DNA of 62,000 nt from Phoronis australis (lineage: Eukaryota > Phoronida > Phoronidae), in contig NMRA01000290.1 in NCBI GenBank assembly GCA_002633005.1, positions 395,121-457,120 on the forward strand. The letters run 5' to 3'. The position numbers were made by a program, and so were the translations under genes. The notes under the pieces were generated by a model, which did not search any database, was not told the origin of the DNA, and saw only the letters and a program-made list of their open reading frames with translations. Positions 13,345 to 25,199 of this stretch are shown here, in pieces. The number at the start of each line of letters is the position of its first letter. Positions within the stretch are counted from its first letter, which is position 1.

Positions 13345-13748
13345 ACATCACAGCGTTCTTATCTTGCGGTTGAACTAATAATAACAATAAATCACCTGGA
13401 ATTTCTCCGACAGCCATACTTCATTTGGGACTGAAACTAACCGACTCTAAAAAGCAACTTAAAATGGGCCAGCTCTGAAACGTTAAACTTGTCTACCAAC
13501 TATTCTCATGCCTAGGAATTATGTTTAATATCTAATTCAGTAAATGACAAGTTGAGACTGATTTTTTTAACAGATAGAGACCTAAACCAAAAAATTGGTT
13601 ACTGACAGAAAGCCCATTTTTGTCCCTTTAAATTGAAACAATTGACACTCGCCATCAAGTGAAACGAGATGTCCCAAGGTTATAATCCGATAACCAAAGT
13701 TGCGCTCACTATATTACCACCTTGTCATATGCATAACAAACACTCGGA

Positions 13749-16700
13749 CTATCTTTCTTTCAACCTGTCCCGAAACACCTGGGTCACAAGCTCCTTCTTG
13801 TTGATTTTCCCCATGACATTTCTTGGCAGCTCATCAATGCACCTAAGCTCAGATGGTATATGATAAGGTGGCATCTTATCATGACACCAACTTCTAAGAT
13901 CAGCTAAGCTCATAATTAAAGAGTTTGAAGTTGGCACAACAACTGCAGCAACTTTTTGACCCCAGGTGATGTCAGGCAGAGCAACAATGGCAACCTCTCT
14001 GATATCTGGGTGAGACAAAAGGTGGCGCTCAATGTCAAGGGCACTTATTTTGTATCCTCCACTTTTGATGATATCAACTGAAGTCCTTCCAAGAATTTTG
14101 TAGACACCGTCTTCGTAGCAAGCAGTGTCCCCTGCAAATGTTAGCATCATCATTATCGTTGTTGTCTGTATAATTTGAGAAGCCCTTATATGCAAAAATG
14201 TTGGTCTCACAGAGAACCAGCTAGCAGAAATATACGTATAAATAGAGGACTGTTGTGAAATAATAACAAATAAAAACATTTATGCGATTAACAAACTGAA
14301 TACAAGTTCTATTAAACCATCACTATACAAAAGAGTTCAATATCTTTATTTAAAAAGCTATATTAATAAGTATTTCGACAAAGACGTTTAAGGTGGAAGT
14401 GTGTCGGTGTTGAGTACACCCATGTAATTTCCATCATTAACAGCTGGATGCTGAAACGAGATAACAAGTCAAATAAGTTTGAACCATCAACGCAGGTTTA
14501 TACGTAACACATGCATATCTGTGATAATGCCAAGACTGTGAATACATTTAAAAAAGTTTGTTACCAGTTTTAAACCAGCCGTCAGCTGTAAATGTCTTTT
14601 TGGTTTCTTCAGGCTTATTAAAGTATTCTTTAAATACATTCGGTCCCTTAACATAAAGTTCGCCAACGGTGTCAGACGTGCCTAAAACAGGAATGGACAT
14701 TATTACCACATATGAAACTATGTTGCACCTGGGGGGGGCTCTCTTCCAAAGAACTAGGTAGAGGATGCCATTGGACATAGTCAAAATCCAGACCAATGCA
14801 ATACCTGGTAAACTTTTCATAAAATGAGCATCTGAGATAAATCTGAATGATAAAAAATACTACTGAAACACAGTTACATATGCCAAATTTCCTTGTCCTC
14901 CTCACACATAACAGGACAAAATATCTACCTGAGATGATATAGGGCAAAATGACATCCAAGTTGATGGAACGTCCCCAACAATGCCTCCAATGGGAGAACC
15001 CCTATCCCAGGTTCAGTTGTTTCAATGTATGATAGTTTGATAAATCGCTTAGAATTATCTGGATGACTAAGTAAATCCCGTGGCACTTTCCAATGACCAA
15101 CTGGTGAAGCTACCGTACTCGTACGGGTTAGCACCCAGGGTGCATAAATTGGGGATATAAAAAACAGGAGGTGGGTGGTAAGCCGAGCATGGGCAGTTAA
15201 AATTGAAATTTTTGAAAAGGCGGGAGTGGGTGCTTTCTGCACAGAGGACCGATTTTACCCTAACGGAGCTACACTGACGTCCGACTTCAAGCATATCAGT
15301 TAAAATATACGTCGGGGGATTGAAGTAATGGACTTCGACGGCCTGAAATGGAATAACGCACACGATACAGTGATGCTGTGATCCCGAGCGTGATTTTGTT
15401 TTTATGCACCTCGGTCGCTGCTCGTCATCTCTTAGAACTAAAGGTATTCCTACAGGTAGGCATGCATTCAGTAGCGCAAGTTTCTTGAGAGAAAAGGCAG
15501 ATGAAGCAAGACGCTGCTAGTTCGCTGTGTATTTCTAATTGATGCACATGACTTTCTAAGAATTGCTCCCTGCTAGACACTTAGGCAACAAAACATGTGC
15601 TAATGATTGACAGGTCTTCTATTTTGAACCTAGTTTGAACAATGTAACATTTTATATACATTGTATATTTCATTCTGAGTTGAACAGTCAACACCACTCT
15701 TTGTTCAAAGCATGTGCTCAACAATCCAACGATACTACTATAAGGCAATAGGGATGCTCCGTGGGCTGCGAAACTAATGAAGCAAAAACACATCCTGTAA
15801 AAAGTCATCAGGTAAATCAAGAGTTCATAGACAAAACAAAAAGTTTTTGACCACATGGATGTGGACAGAATTTTCAACTTGTGCTTAATGACCAGTTGAC
15901 TTCTTGCGCTGTTAATTTTGGTGTCAGGAGTGAAAGTCATTAAAACATGCAGTTTAACCAAGACAGGGAGCAGCGAGACAAGTTGGCTTGTCACAATGGC
16001 TCGTGTCTTCAGTTTTGCCTTTTACTCTGTCGTACGTGGTTACCATTACTACAGACGTGACTGGTCAAGCTCTGTCTCAGTGATCAGTACATGCTGACAT
16101 GAGTGAGCAAAAGGAAACAATTGTACCTCCTTCAGTAAAGAAGAGTATGAGAATACGGGTATTTTACCACCATAGTAAAGCAAGGTCCCGGATCCACTAA
16201 AACTGATCGATTGTCACAGAAAGGTAAGCGAGTTGCGCGCGTTTTGGAATCTTAATTTTGTGCGACGAACGTTCACAGAAGCACAGATACTTTTACGGAA
16301 GTCTCCTTCTTGAAAAAATTGAGAGTGGGCAGTAAGTCGAGGATGGGCACTTAAAAATGAAAAATTGAAAATTTCGGGGGTAGATGGTAAGCCGAGCATG
16401 GGTGGTAACCCGGACGAGTACGGTTCATGTCACAAAATAGAAATTCCATCCTGGTTTGGGGATGAACAACTATTTGTTCACAATATCAGAATACAGCCTA
16501 GTCAGAGATTGATTGTAAATAACTGCAAGGACTGAGAATACGGGTATTCCAGCATCTTACAGCCTTTTGGGATAGACCATCTCCAGTTCTGGAGACTTCC
16601 AGGTTTCAAATGACTAGTTTTTATTGTTAGTACCGAAGCAAACACTATATGAGGACACTTACCAGGTTTAACAGTGGTGGTGAAATGGTTGCCTTGAACC

Positions 16701-19700
16701 AGTGTATCATAACCGACACTGCTGTATACATTACTTTTGGCTATGCACACCTCAACCTCAGGAAATGGATTCCCTACAGCGCCTGCAATTTAATGATAAT
16801 AACACTGATTGGAAAAAAAGGAATTTGCACTACCTTCATGAATACTAAATGTTCTGTATGTTTTGCAGCTCCACCGTTTCAGAACAGTTGATACGATCAC
16901 TTGATTCACTACACAGCCACAAACTTATGGAATGAAGTATTTTCTTTAAGGAGAAATATCGAGGATTTAAAAAATAGGCTTCTTACTACTGTGTCTTTAT
17001 TATTGTCACATGACCATGTTTTTATGGCAAATTTTCATGTGCAAGAAAGGTACATTCATAGCAAAATATCCACCCAGCCAATTTTACTAAACCTTTCTTT
17101 AAATGAAAACGTTACGTTATGTCTCAAAAACGCTGTTAGGAATTTTTGATTATTCATTAAAACCGGTTTTGTGCCAAATTAACTCACAAATACAAGGCAT
17201 TTTTGTAAAAAAAGCAGTGGTCTTATTTGTATATAGCTCGGTAAGCAAAAACTAGGCATTTTAAAGCAAAATCCTAATAGTATTTTATAATTCATTTGGT
17301 AAAATCGGCAATGAATGCACCCTTCTTGCACATGTAAATTTGATTTTAAAATGTGATCAAGTGACAATAATAAAAACACACTCAGTGGTAAGATGCATAT
17401 TTTTAGAATCCTCGATCTTTCTACTACAAAAAATATACTTTTAATGGTAGACAAAGCATAGTATTTTTTGATATTTGAGTTAGAGTTGAGGTCATTGATT
17501 AAGGTCCTAGATAACTTTAACGAACTCTGGTCTGTCCTCGGGTCCAGAAATTATTTATAATCTTAAGAAAGAACAAGATCGATTTTAAAACTTACAGTAA
17601 ATCAAAAGTTCATTTTGGACACAAAGCGCATGCTTGTTGCCCTTTCAAAGTCACAATGAATCGTTTTCTGCTGTCAAAAACAACCATCTTTCTTCACAGA
17701 CATATTTGTGCTTCCAAAGGAATATTGTCTCATTAGAAATGTCCTTTGTTTCAATTAAAACTGATTGCAACAAATTACTTATACAATTCAATCTGCCAGG
17801 TCTGAACTAACAATTACTAGTGGGTTCTTTTTAATCTGAGAAAGGAACATGATGAAATCAATTTTGTAACACTGCAGGATGTTGTTTTTTGAAAAAAGGT
17901 GCAAGTTTACTTCCCCCCTGAAATGGTCAGAATCATAATGAAATGGTGTTTTCAAATCCATTAATTAGTGGTATTTAGCTGGGAGAGACACATAGGCACT
18001 ACAATAAGATTCCCACATGTTACAAATGCCACGGACCACCTGGAGTTTCCAGGGGAAACATTGTGCAGTTGCATCTATGGCAGATACTTTCCTGTATTAA
18101 AAGGTAACTTCTTCAGTCACTCCTATTGAATGCACAGCAATCTGTTCTTGCTAAATCACAATTCAATTAACCAATATCACATTAAGTCACCACCAAGCCT
18201 GGTAGACCAAAAAAAACAAAAGACAGCACTTTAATAATAGAAGGGTCAAGACCCACACACAAAATATATAGGCACCTACTCCATTAGTTTTGAAATTGGG
18301 TTTATGTATTCCGCTGACTGACCAACCCTAAATCTGTGTCCAACCTGCAAAGCAGTCCTTTAATGTATTAATCTCAGCAGAAACCAATACCCAGTCTATA
18401 CACGCTAAGCACAGCTTAACAAGAGTTTATGACTTTTTGATGATGAACACGAGTTGAACAATGGATAATGAATTGCAGAATCTGTCTTTGAAATTCACCA
18501 GTTGTGTGTGTGGTGTGTACCTGGAATCCTGTCCCCTCGAAGTGGATTGGTCAGCACCATGCCCGTTTCAGTCATACCGTATCTCTCCAGGAGGCGATGT
18601 CCCGTGATTTCCTCCCATTTTTTCATGACAGGTTCTGGCAATGCTGCAGAGCCACTGACCATTAATCTAGACGTCAAGACAATGGATCAAAGGGCAGTTA
18701 TGTAAACTATCGGCAAATTTAGTTTCACTAACCAAACTCCCTTCTCTTTCATAATAATGACACTTGTGCAACAACTGTGATCTTCTCCACCCACAACAAA
18801 TGTCATTTGCACCAAATCCTACACCTTCTTTTTCATAATGGCGACAATTGTCATTCATCCAATTAAAATGCCTAGTTATTCAAATTAATATGGTTTTAAT
18901 TCAATATGGCGTCAAGTTAAACGAGTCAAAGTTTTGGAATAATAAATAAACATTCTGTCAAATTTAAAAACAGCATAAAATAATAATTTGTGTCAGACGT
19001 CCTGAAGACTACAGCAGCATTAATGAGGTCAAGTTGAAATCGCAAAGCTTCAAACTGAAATAAGCCCTTAAATCTTACTATTGAAGCAATCATTGAACTC
19101 CATTTGGTCCACGGTTTTATCAAAAGTAATTAAGAACAATAACTTGCTGTATTGAAAAAACAAAGGATTCCACCCCAAAACACATACCAAAACAATGGTT
19201 TTCAAAGATGGTGTTGTGTGTAGCATAAACTAAATCAATGTCAGCTCTCATAGTTGAAAATTGTGCTCTTACTAAAATCTATTATCAACAGCAAACCACT
19301 AACATTTCTGTAAATGAAGAAAAGATTTGCATGATCCAAGTACCTTATCCTAGAGGAGCAAACTGACTTGACATACTCCTTTTTCTGTAGACCCCCTCGC
19401 CCCTGGGTCAGCCGTGTTTCATAGTCCTCAATCAGTTTGGCATATATTGTTGGGACAGCCATGAACATAGTGATTCTGTTTACATCATCTTCGTTCACAG
19501 GGTTAAGCAACGTAGACCAAACCTGTAAAATAAATCGCAATACTGGTAATGGTGTTGTTAGTGTGTCTGTGCCAGCTTTTGCACAAAGTCTTGAAACTTA
19601 AATACACGTTCCACATTGAAGAAAAAGATGGGAGTCCTTGGAGATTCTCAAAGTCAAAAGTCGCAGACCAAATATGAAGCAGGTTGCTCTAACAAATTCA

Positions 19701-22700
19701 ACACTGACACTGTAATTTAATTGTTCATAACCTATGGACCTACAGTAAAGTCTCAACAATTTTGAACAAAAATGATTACCAAAATAAACATTTTTCATTT
19801 TTAAAGGCTTCAAAATATGGTCCGGTAGTAGCTGTGGTTCAAACCTTGGAACTTGTAAAAACATTACTTTATTCATACATATCTTTCATGGTATGAATCA
19901 AAAAATAAAATTTCAATGTCTGGCATATTATGTCTTAAAACAGTACAGTGGGATTTTACAATACTGTAACTTACAGCCAATTGGTCAATCGGACCACTTA
20001 GGAGTCTGGGTGGCATCAATCGTAGTTGACCTCCACACGTTGTAAGTGTAACGACACATACTTACCTTTGCTGGGTCAAACTTTGGCTGCATCACACATG
20101 TAGCACCCACGTACAGAGGGGTCAGGAGACAGTTCACTACCCCATGGACGTGATGTAGAGGGAGGGTGTGTAGAAGGACATCACTAGGCAACCAGTTCCA
20201 TGACGACACCATACCCGTTATTTGAGCATGTAAATTGCCATGAGTGAGCACGACCCCCTAAACGAAAGATATGACCAAAACAGTCCTTATCACATGCAAA
20301 AAAATCTAAATTTCGCATTACGATAATTCTTCACATATGGCAAATAACTGTGACTGATTTTGTCAAATAAATCAACAAAAGACTAAGAAATCACTGGGCC
20401 GCTTTGTTTGTATTCTGTAGATATCATGAAACACCATTCGACAGTTAATTTAGTTAATTTTTGGAACAAAATGAAGAATTATCATAATCCACAGCATTTT
20501 CATTATATTTAAAAAGATTATTCCCTTTGAATTGAAGAAAGCAAATGCCCCAAATTTCTAATACAGGAAATTATAAATTAACAAGAGTAACGTGGAGCGT
20601 TGAAATGCACCCACCGATGCACCTCAAACGGAGTGATTCTAGAGTTGTTTATTTGTTTCATAAAAATAGCCGCTAGATGGCGAAAAAACATCCAATTCAT
20701 CTGAAAATAAAAACATACCATTGCTTCTTTAATAGAAAGATATTTACAAAATTTCATAAAAATCTGTCAAGGAACTTCAGAGAAAAAAGGAAAACAGAAA
20801 AAATGAAATTGCCACTATGGGGCACAGCATTCATTGGATCCACCTGAAAGAAATCGTCATTTGTTGTAAGCTTCATATCAATACAATTATTAAATTTAAT
20901 CAAGATCCTGCAGTGAGTCTAGGAGATGCAGCTATGGACGCAAAACAAAACTACCTCTAGGAGGTGCCACAGTAGTCGAATTCGTTATAGTCAACCGTCC
21001 TCTTCACACTGAGAACATATACACAATTTTCAAAATCATTCCTTAGAATGGTTTGGTTGATTGAGGGGTGGACGCCAAAAAGCAGACTCAAAAACAGGAA
21101 AAATGGCCACTAGGTGGCGCAAACTATGTCGAATCCATCCGAAAACCGAAGGATAGCGTCATCTTACTAATAGATGCCTATATGCCAAATTACGTTGAGG
21201 ACCTTTGAAGATATAGAGGTACGCGTAAAAAAATGAAATTCCCACTTGGGGGCACACCAGTAGTCAGATCCATCCGAAAGTTCGCTCGTGTCGTCCCATC
21301 CATAAGTGCAAAATTTCATGAACGTAGGTCAAAGGGTTTTGGAGATAGAGCAGAAGATGCTGGACGGAGGGATGGAGATGACGGCATAATGCTTCTACAT
21401 ATAACTATGTGGGCGCATAAAAATAACATCAGTCTGTTACCACCTGAAATTGGAAAGTCAGTTTGGCGAAGCAAATATAGAAAAAAAATAATTGCAGGCG
21501 ATCTGGTACAACGGGTACCAGATGTGCCCAGGCCGCTAACGTGGGTCCATTGCACTGATCACCTGGAACCATCTTTATGCTTCATTAATAAATAGTTAAA
21601 ACCGAGCTGAGGAGCTTGAGACCTGACTAAGGTCTAGCAGTGTGCCCCAGTGGGACACAGGCCACACTGCCACCTCTTGGTGAAGCAAAGCATCCCTTGC
21701 CAAGTTGTTACAACTCAAAACAAAGAATTCAATTGATATTGTTTTGCTGCAAATGTGTAAGAAGTGATTCAAACACTGTTTCACAATCACACAAAGTAGC
21801 GATTTGAAAACATCGCTTATTATTTTGATTATATATAGGTAAATAAAACAACAAGAATGGATCAACTGAAATTTTCGGATATAATAACGTCCTTTGTCAA
21901 CAGAAACAGAAATAAAGTAAAATCAAACACTATATGACAATTGACATTTAAGATGTGGCGTACTGAATATGATATATTGTTTCGGAAATAATTACATGAT
22001 ATAATTTAAGAAGTTTTTATGTTTAATCCATGAGGTTCTAGTGTATTGAGCTTGTCTATCCAAAATTGTTCTCATAATATATACACAATATATCATAATC
22101 ATTACGCCACATCTTAAATGTCAATTGTCATATAGTGTTTGATTTTACTTTATTTCTGTTTCTGTTGACAAAGGACGTTATTATATCCGAAAATTTCAGT
22201 TGATCCATTCTTGTTGTTTTATTTACCTATATATATTCTACATTTCGTGGATCCGATCTGAATCGCCTTATTTGGTTTCAGATTTATTTTCTACGTTATT
22301 ATTTTGGAAATGAAAGATATCATCAGTGAAAGATACCTTCGGTGGTCCTGTAGTCCCGCTAGTGTAAATAATTAGAGCCCTTCTATGTTTGTAGCCATTG
22401 GCTGCCACTAAATCATCGTATCTGTTCTTCATTCTCCATCTCCCATACTTCATCATATTTTCCTCACTATACATTTGGTCATGACTTCTGCTGTCCGATT
22501 CACTACCTCCATCCACCACCAGACGGGGTATGTGCATATGTTCAACAAGAGAAGTGACCTTGTCAGTGAACTCTTCTGTTGTCAGAAGTGCAGAACACTG
22601 CGAGTCTGATAAAAAGTATTCATAGTCCGAGATAGGATGTGATGGATGGAGAGGCACTGCAACGCCCCCCGCCATCCAAATCCCCCATATGCACTTCAGA

Positions 22701-23083
22701 TACAAGACATTGTTAGGGCACAAGAACGCAATTTGTTTCCCTTCCAAATCATCCTTGCAGTTCAATGCTTCAAGCAGTCTGCACGAAAGTAGTGAACTGA
22801 ATCGTAGAATGTCACCATATAGGTGGCGCCCCCGAGTATCAACTATGGCTGTACGTTCAAAGAAGCTTTCAGCTTTTAAGAAAGATGGAATCACATGACT
22901 CTGGCTATTTGCATTGACAAGTCCTCGACTTAACCATGTTCCTGAATCACCAACACCGTTTCTATTCATTAGAAATCTGCAAGGAATACTTGGTAGTACC
23001 CTTGAGTGGATCAATGATCGTCCTGCGGGGTTGATCACAAGTATTTTTGAGCAAATAGTATTGAAAACTGTCCCGTATTTCAT
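13749..23083 (-). CDS. ACSF3: Malonyl-CoA synthetase ACSF3, mitochondrial, 7 exons, 627 aa
   Basis: Exons in coding order: 22337-23083, 20066-20257, 19344-19522, 18521-18666, 16663-16782, 14565-14681, 13749-14131 (sum 1884 nt; all joins in frame). The product is an adenylate-forming enzyme that activates malonate (and methylmalonate) to the CoA thioester in the mitochondrial matrix for mitochondrial fatty acid synthesis. Visible: an Arg-containing, acid-poor N-terminus fitting a transit peptide; the P-loop [10 protein letters not shown] (240-249, split by intron 1) followed by [16 protein letters not shown] (401-408); [21 protein letters not shown]; and the C-terminal [11 protein letters not shown] with the catalytic Lys near 609. 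[23 protein letters not shown] and the tail match vertebrate ACSF3 (576 aa in human) closely; the extra length is mostly at the N-terminus and in the segment after YTSG-motif exon 1. An acceptor at 23102-23104 (minus TTTTTTCAG) implies an upstream untranslated exon. Confidence 0.93.
15112..16424. mobile_element. 1.3 kb terminal-inverted-repeat element in ACSF3 intron 5
   Basis: The left end ACCGTACTCGTACGGGTTA is matched in inverted orientation by the right end (reverse complement ACCGTACTCGTCCGGGTTA). Subterminal GGTAAGCCGAGCATGGG-type motifs occur near both ends. No transposase is visible, so it is a non-autonomous copy. No clear target-site duplication. Confidence 0.7.
16936..17450. repeat. 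Imperfect inverted duplication in ACSF3 intron 4
   Basis: The arm at about 16936-17080 (with ATCGAGGATT, TTTATTATTGTCACATGA, CATGTGCAAGAAAGGT, ACATTCAT) reappears reverse-complemented at about 17290-17450. The arms are clearly related but diverged; the spacer is about 200 bp. It could form a long hairpin in the pre-mRNA. Origin unknown. Confidence 0.7.
20640..21400 (+). repeat. Degenerate ~140 bp tandem repeat, about five units, in ACSF3 intron 1
   Basis: Units recur at about 20675, 20805, 20955, 21095 and 21230. Each has an A-rich lead, then GCCACTAGGTGGCGC (or variants such as CCACTATGGGGCAC and CCACTTGGGGGCAC), then GATCCATCCGAAA (or variants), then a middle part with AAATTTCAT. The last unit ends in GGACGGAGGGATGGAGATGACGG, a tail seen in many aquatic-animal interspersed repeats. 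The short reading frames across the last unit are not genes. Confidence 0.7.
21831..22236 (-). mobile_element. Penelope-like element 3' end flanked by inverted repeat
   Basis: Arms 21831-21980 and 22085-22236 are near-perfect inverted copies (~150 bp). The ~100 bp loop encodes, on the minus strand (22006-22071), [15 protein letters not shown] plus a few residues and a stop codon. This matches the C-terminus of the GIY-YIG endonuclease region of Penelope-like retroelements. Everything upstream of those 21 codons is missing and the codon before them is TGA, so this is a 5'-truncated copy whose terminal repeat appears in both orientations, a known Penelope arrangement. It lies just inside ACSF3 intron 1, 100 bp from exon 1. 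Confidence 0.8.
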
Positions 23084-23304
23084 CTTTGCAAGTCAACGGA
23101 TCTGAAAAAATCAAAGTTCTAAGTTAATGACTTAAATGCTTTCAGTCCAACTCTAGAGACAGGCTATCAATTTCTAACAGTAAGCCGAAGAGTGTAAATT
23201 AAAAAATGGCATCTGTGGCCAATCTAGTAACCAAATATATGCCTAGGCCTCTGTTTGGAGACAAGCGTTAACAGAAAATGTATTACAATATACCCATCAT
23301 ACAG

Positions 23305-24014
23305 TAGAGAGGTTTTGCAAATTGATGTGAACGTGAATTATCAAGCATACTTAACTACACGTGCCAATTCACTTTACAGTAACAAAATGGGTTTCACAAC
23401 AGCCGAATGTTTACATGAACGTGAGAGTAAACGTGAACTGAATAACTGAGCTCAGGGAGTCCAGTTATTGTAAACCTAGTACATGTCAGCTAGAATACAA
23501 ACAACTTAAAAGTCACTCTGCCAATGCAACTTCTTTTACGTGAAAAAATCGTTTCTAAAAACTCTTGCGAGAAATGCAAAGTTGATTTGCAGTTTGAAAT
23601 AAATAAATACCAGTACATGTAAATTAACCAATGATGTCAAAAAATTAACAACACAAAATCCATTCTAGTTTGATGACATCAGCGAACTCTGGCAGAGTAA
23701 GGATTTTGGAAAAGGTGCTTTCTTGCAAATAAACTTTAAGAACATTTATAGACAAAAGAATTGCGTTCATTTTAAACTGAAGCAAAGAATAAAGAAAAAT
23801 AACACTATCAAACTAAAAATCTTTTCGATGTCTCACCAAATAAGAATTAAAAAGGGGACACACGTTTCGCATTTGCAGGGACTCGAATCTCTCTGTATTC
23901 GCGTAAAATACTTAAACGCTATTGGGATTACGTCATAGCCAACAATGGCATGTATGTTGCAGTATTATAAATGCGTGATAATTCACGTTCACGTTGCTTT
24001 GCTAAACCTCTCTA
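23305..24014. mobile_element. 710 bp terminal-inverted-repeat element
   Basis: The left end TAGAGAGGTTTTGCAAA, continuing to GTGAACGTGAATTATCA, pairs with the right end (reverse complement TAGAGAGGTTTAGCAAA, then the same GTGAACGTGAATTATCA) over about 45 bp. Outer TA dinucleotides could be the target duplication. No transposase inside. Confidence 0.7.
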
Positions 24015-24393
24015 TTTTGCATACAGTTGAGTGTCAATGACCATCATCACTGGCTCTCCTGAGAAGAGATGATGAAGCTCCTACAGGCACTTCATTCGCT
24101 GAAAGCTTTTCGGCGAATTATGCCTCACACTGACTAAAACATGAAAGTCATGCATGTTCTTACATATACCTTTTGCGCATAGAGGGACGGCTCACGAGGT
24201 CGTCGATGTTTTTAATTCCTTCCAACTCGAACAAACATTCCCCTTGTTAAACTTTTTCTTCGAGCAGTTCCTCGTTCAGTTCCCAAAATCAAACTCGCCA
24301 TTTTTAACACTGAGCACGACTATGGGAGCTTCATCATCTCTGCCTGGGTGGGCTAGAGACGATGGTCATTGTCTAACAGTAACAGTTCAGTAC

Positions 24394-24995
24394 TACTGTA
24401 CTAGCAAAGCCACAAGACACGTCTAGCATCAGCGGCTACAAAAAGTACAAAAGTACATGACCCAAAATTTAGAAGCTTCCAAAAAGGCCAGATACCAGTG
24501 CTGTTACAAATCACCATTAGTGTTGACTTACCCCAATTACTGTAAGTCAGATTAAAATACAAAAATCAAAGACCGGTCCAAATACGTGATCAGAATGTCT
24601 TCCGCCATTTTTGAAATTGTANAAAACTTCCGAATCGATGAATGCGGTATATCTGTGAGAGTTAAATCGAATCCTATTCAGATCATAACTTTGAAGTGGA
24701 ATAATTCGGTGAGTACAACAGCAAGTCGGTTTTATGCTTAGGCGGACGAACATTGGGCTCCCCAGTATACTGTACTAGCAAAGCCACAAGACACGTCTAG
24801 CATCAGCGGCTACAAAAAGTACAAAAGTACATGACCCAAAATTTAGAAGCTTCCAAAAAGGCCAGATACCAGTGCTGTTACAAATCACCATTAGTGTTGA
24901 CTTACCCCAATTACTGTAAGTCAGATTAAAATACAAAAATCAAAGACCGGTCCAAATACGTGATCAGAATGTCTTCCGCCATTTTTGAAATTGTA
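24394..24995. repeat. 228 bp direct repeat around an N
   Basis: 24394-24621 and 24768-24995 appear identical (TACTGTACTAGCAAAGCC to TTTGAAATTGTA). The first copy ends exactly at the single N at 24622; 145 unique bases separate the N from the second copy. The geometry resembles the N-linked duplication at 4491-9378. Confidence 0.9.
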
Positions 24996-25060
24996 AGTCA
25001 TGTGACTTTATATGACGATGTACCAAGTCACGTGCCTCAAACAGTGTCAAATGCGCAGAA

Positions 25061-25199
25061 ATGACAGACACGACAAGATGTGTTCGTTTTGGTTCTCTCA
25101 TTGCTGGACTATTTGGTATTACAGTAGCTGGAGTAATCAGGTCTTTTAACGTTTTCATTCTTCCACTGAAGACAAAACTCGGCTTTTCGCAAACAGAAG
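25061..25199 (+). CDS. Remote first coding exon of the MFS transporter
   Basis: ATG at 25061, then residues [17 protein letters not shown] and the rest of helix 1 to GFSQTE, donor G|GTGAGT at 25200. It ends one base into a codon, exactly the phase required by the exon starting at 36669. No other stretch examined in the 11.5 kb intron offers a helix-1-like sequence in the right phase. Confidence 0.82.

Larger units (their letters stand above)
9589..13748. other. 3' UTR and convergent intergenic region between DUF1295 and ACSF3
   Basis: The DUF1295 gene (plus) and ACSF3 (minus) converge here. No further coding exon recognised. Possible plus-strand poly(A) signals AATAAA occur at 12416 and near 12597, but both are far from the stop codon, so the true 3' end is undecided. 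Two MITE-like elements (10877-11020, 13180-13344) are inside. Confidence 0.5.
23084..25060. other. Divergent upstream region shared by ACSF3 and the MFS transporter
   Basis: Two kb between the ACSF3 start codon (minus) and the transporter start codon (plus). It should contain both promoters and the ACSF3 untranslated exon. No TATA or other core element stands out. It is largely occupied by a terminal-inverted-repeat element (23305-24014) and by a 228 bp direct repeat around an N (24394-24995). Confidence 0.5.

Noticed and set aside
13749-14279. Whole minus-strand frame to 14279 as ACSF3 coding sequence
   Set aside because: Upstream of 14131 it is intron: the acceptor TTTGCAG at 14132-14138 and the GWFKTG|DT join fix the exon start.
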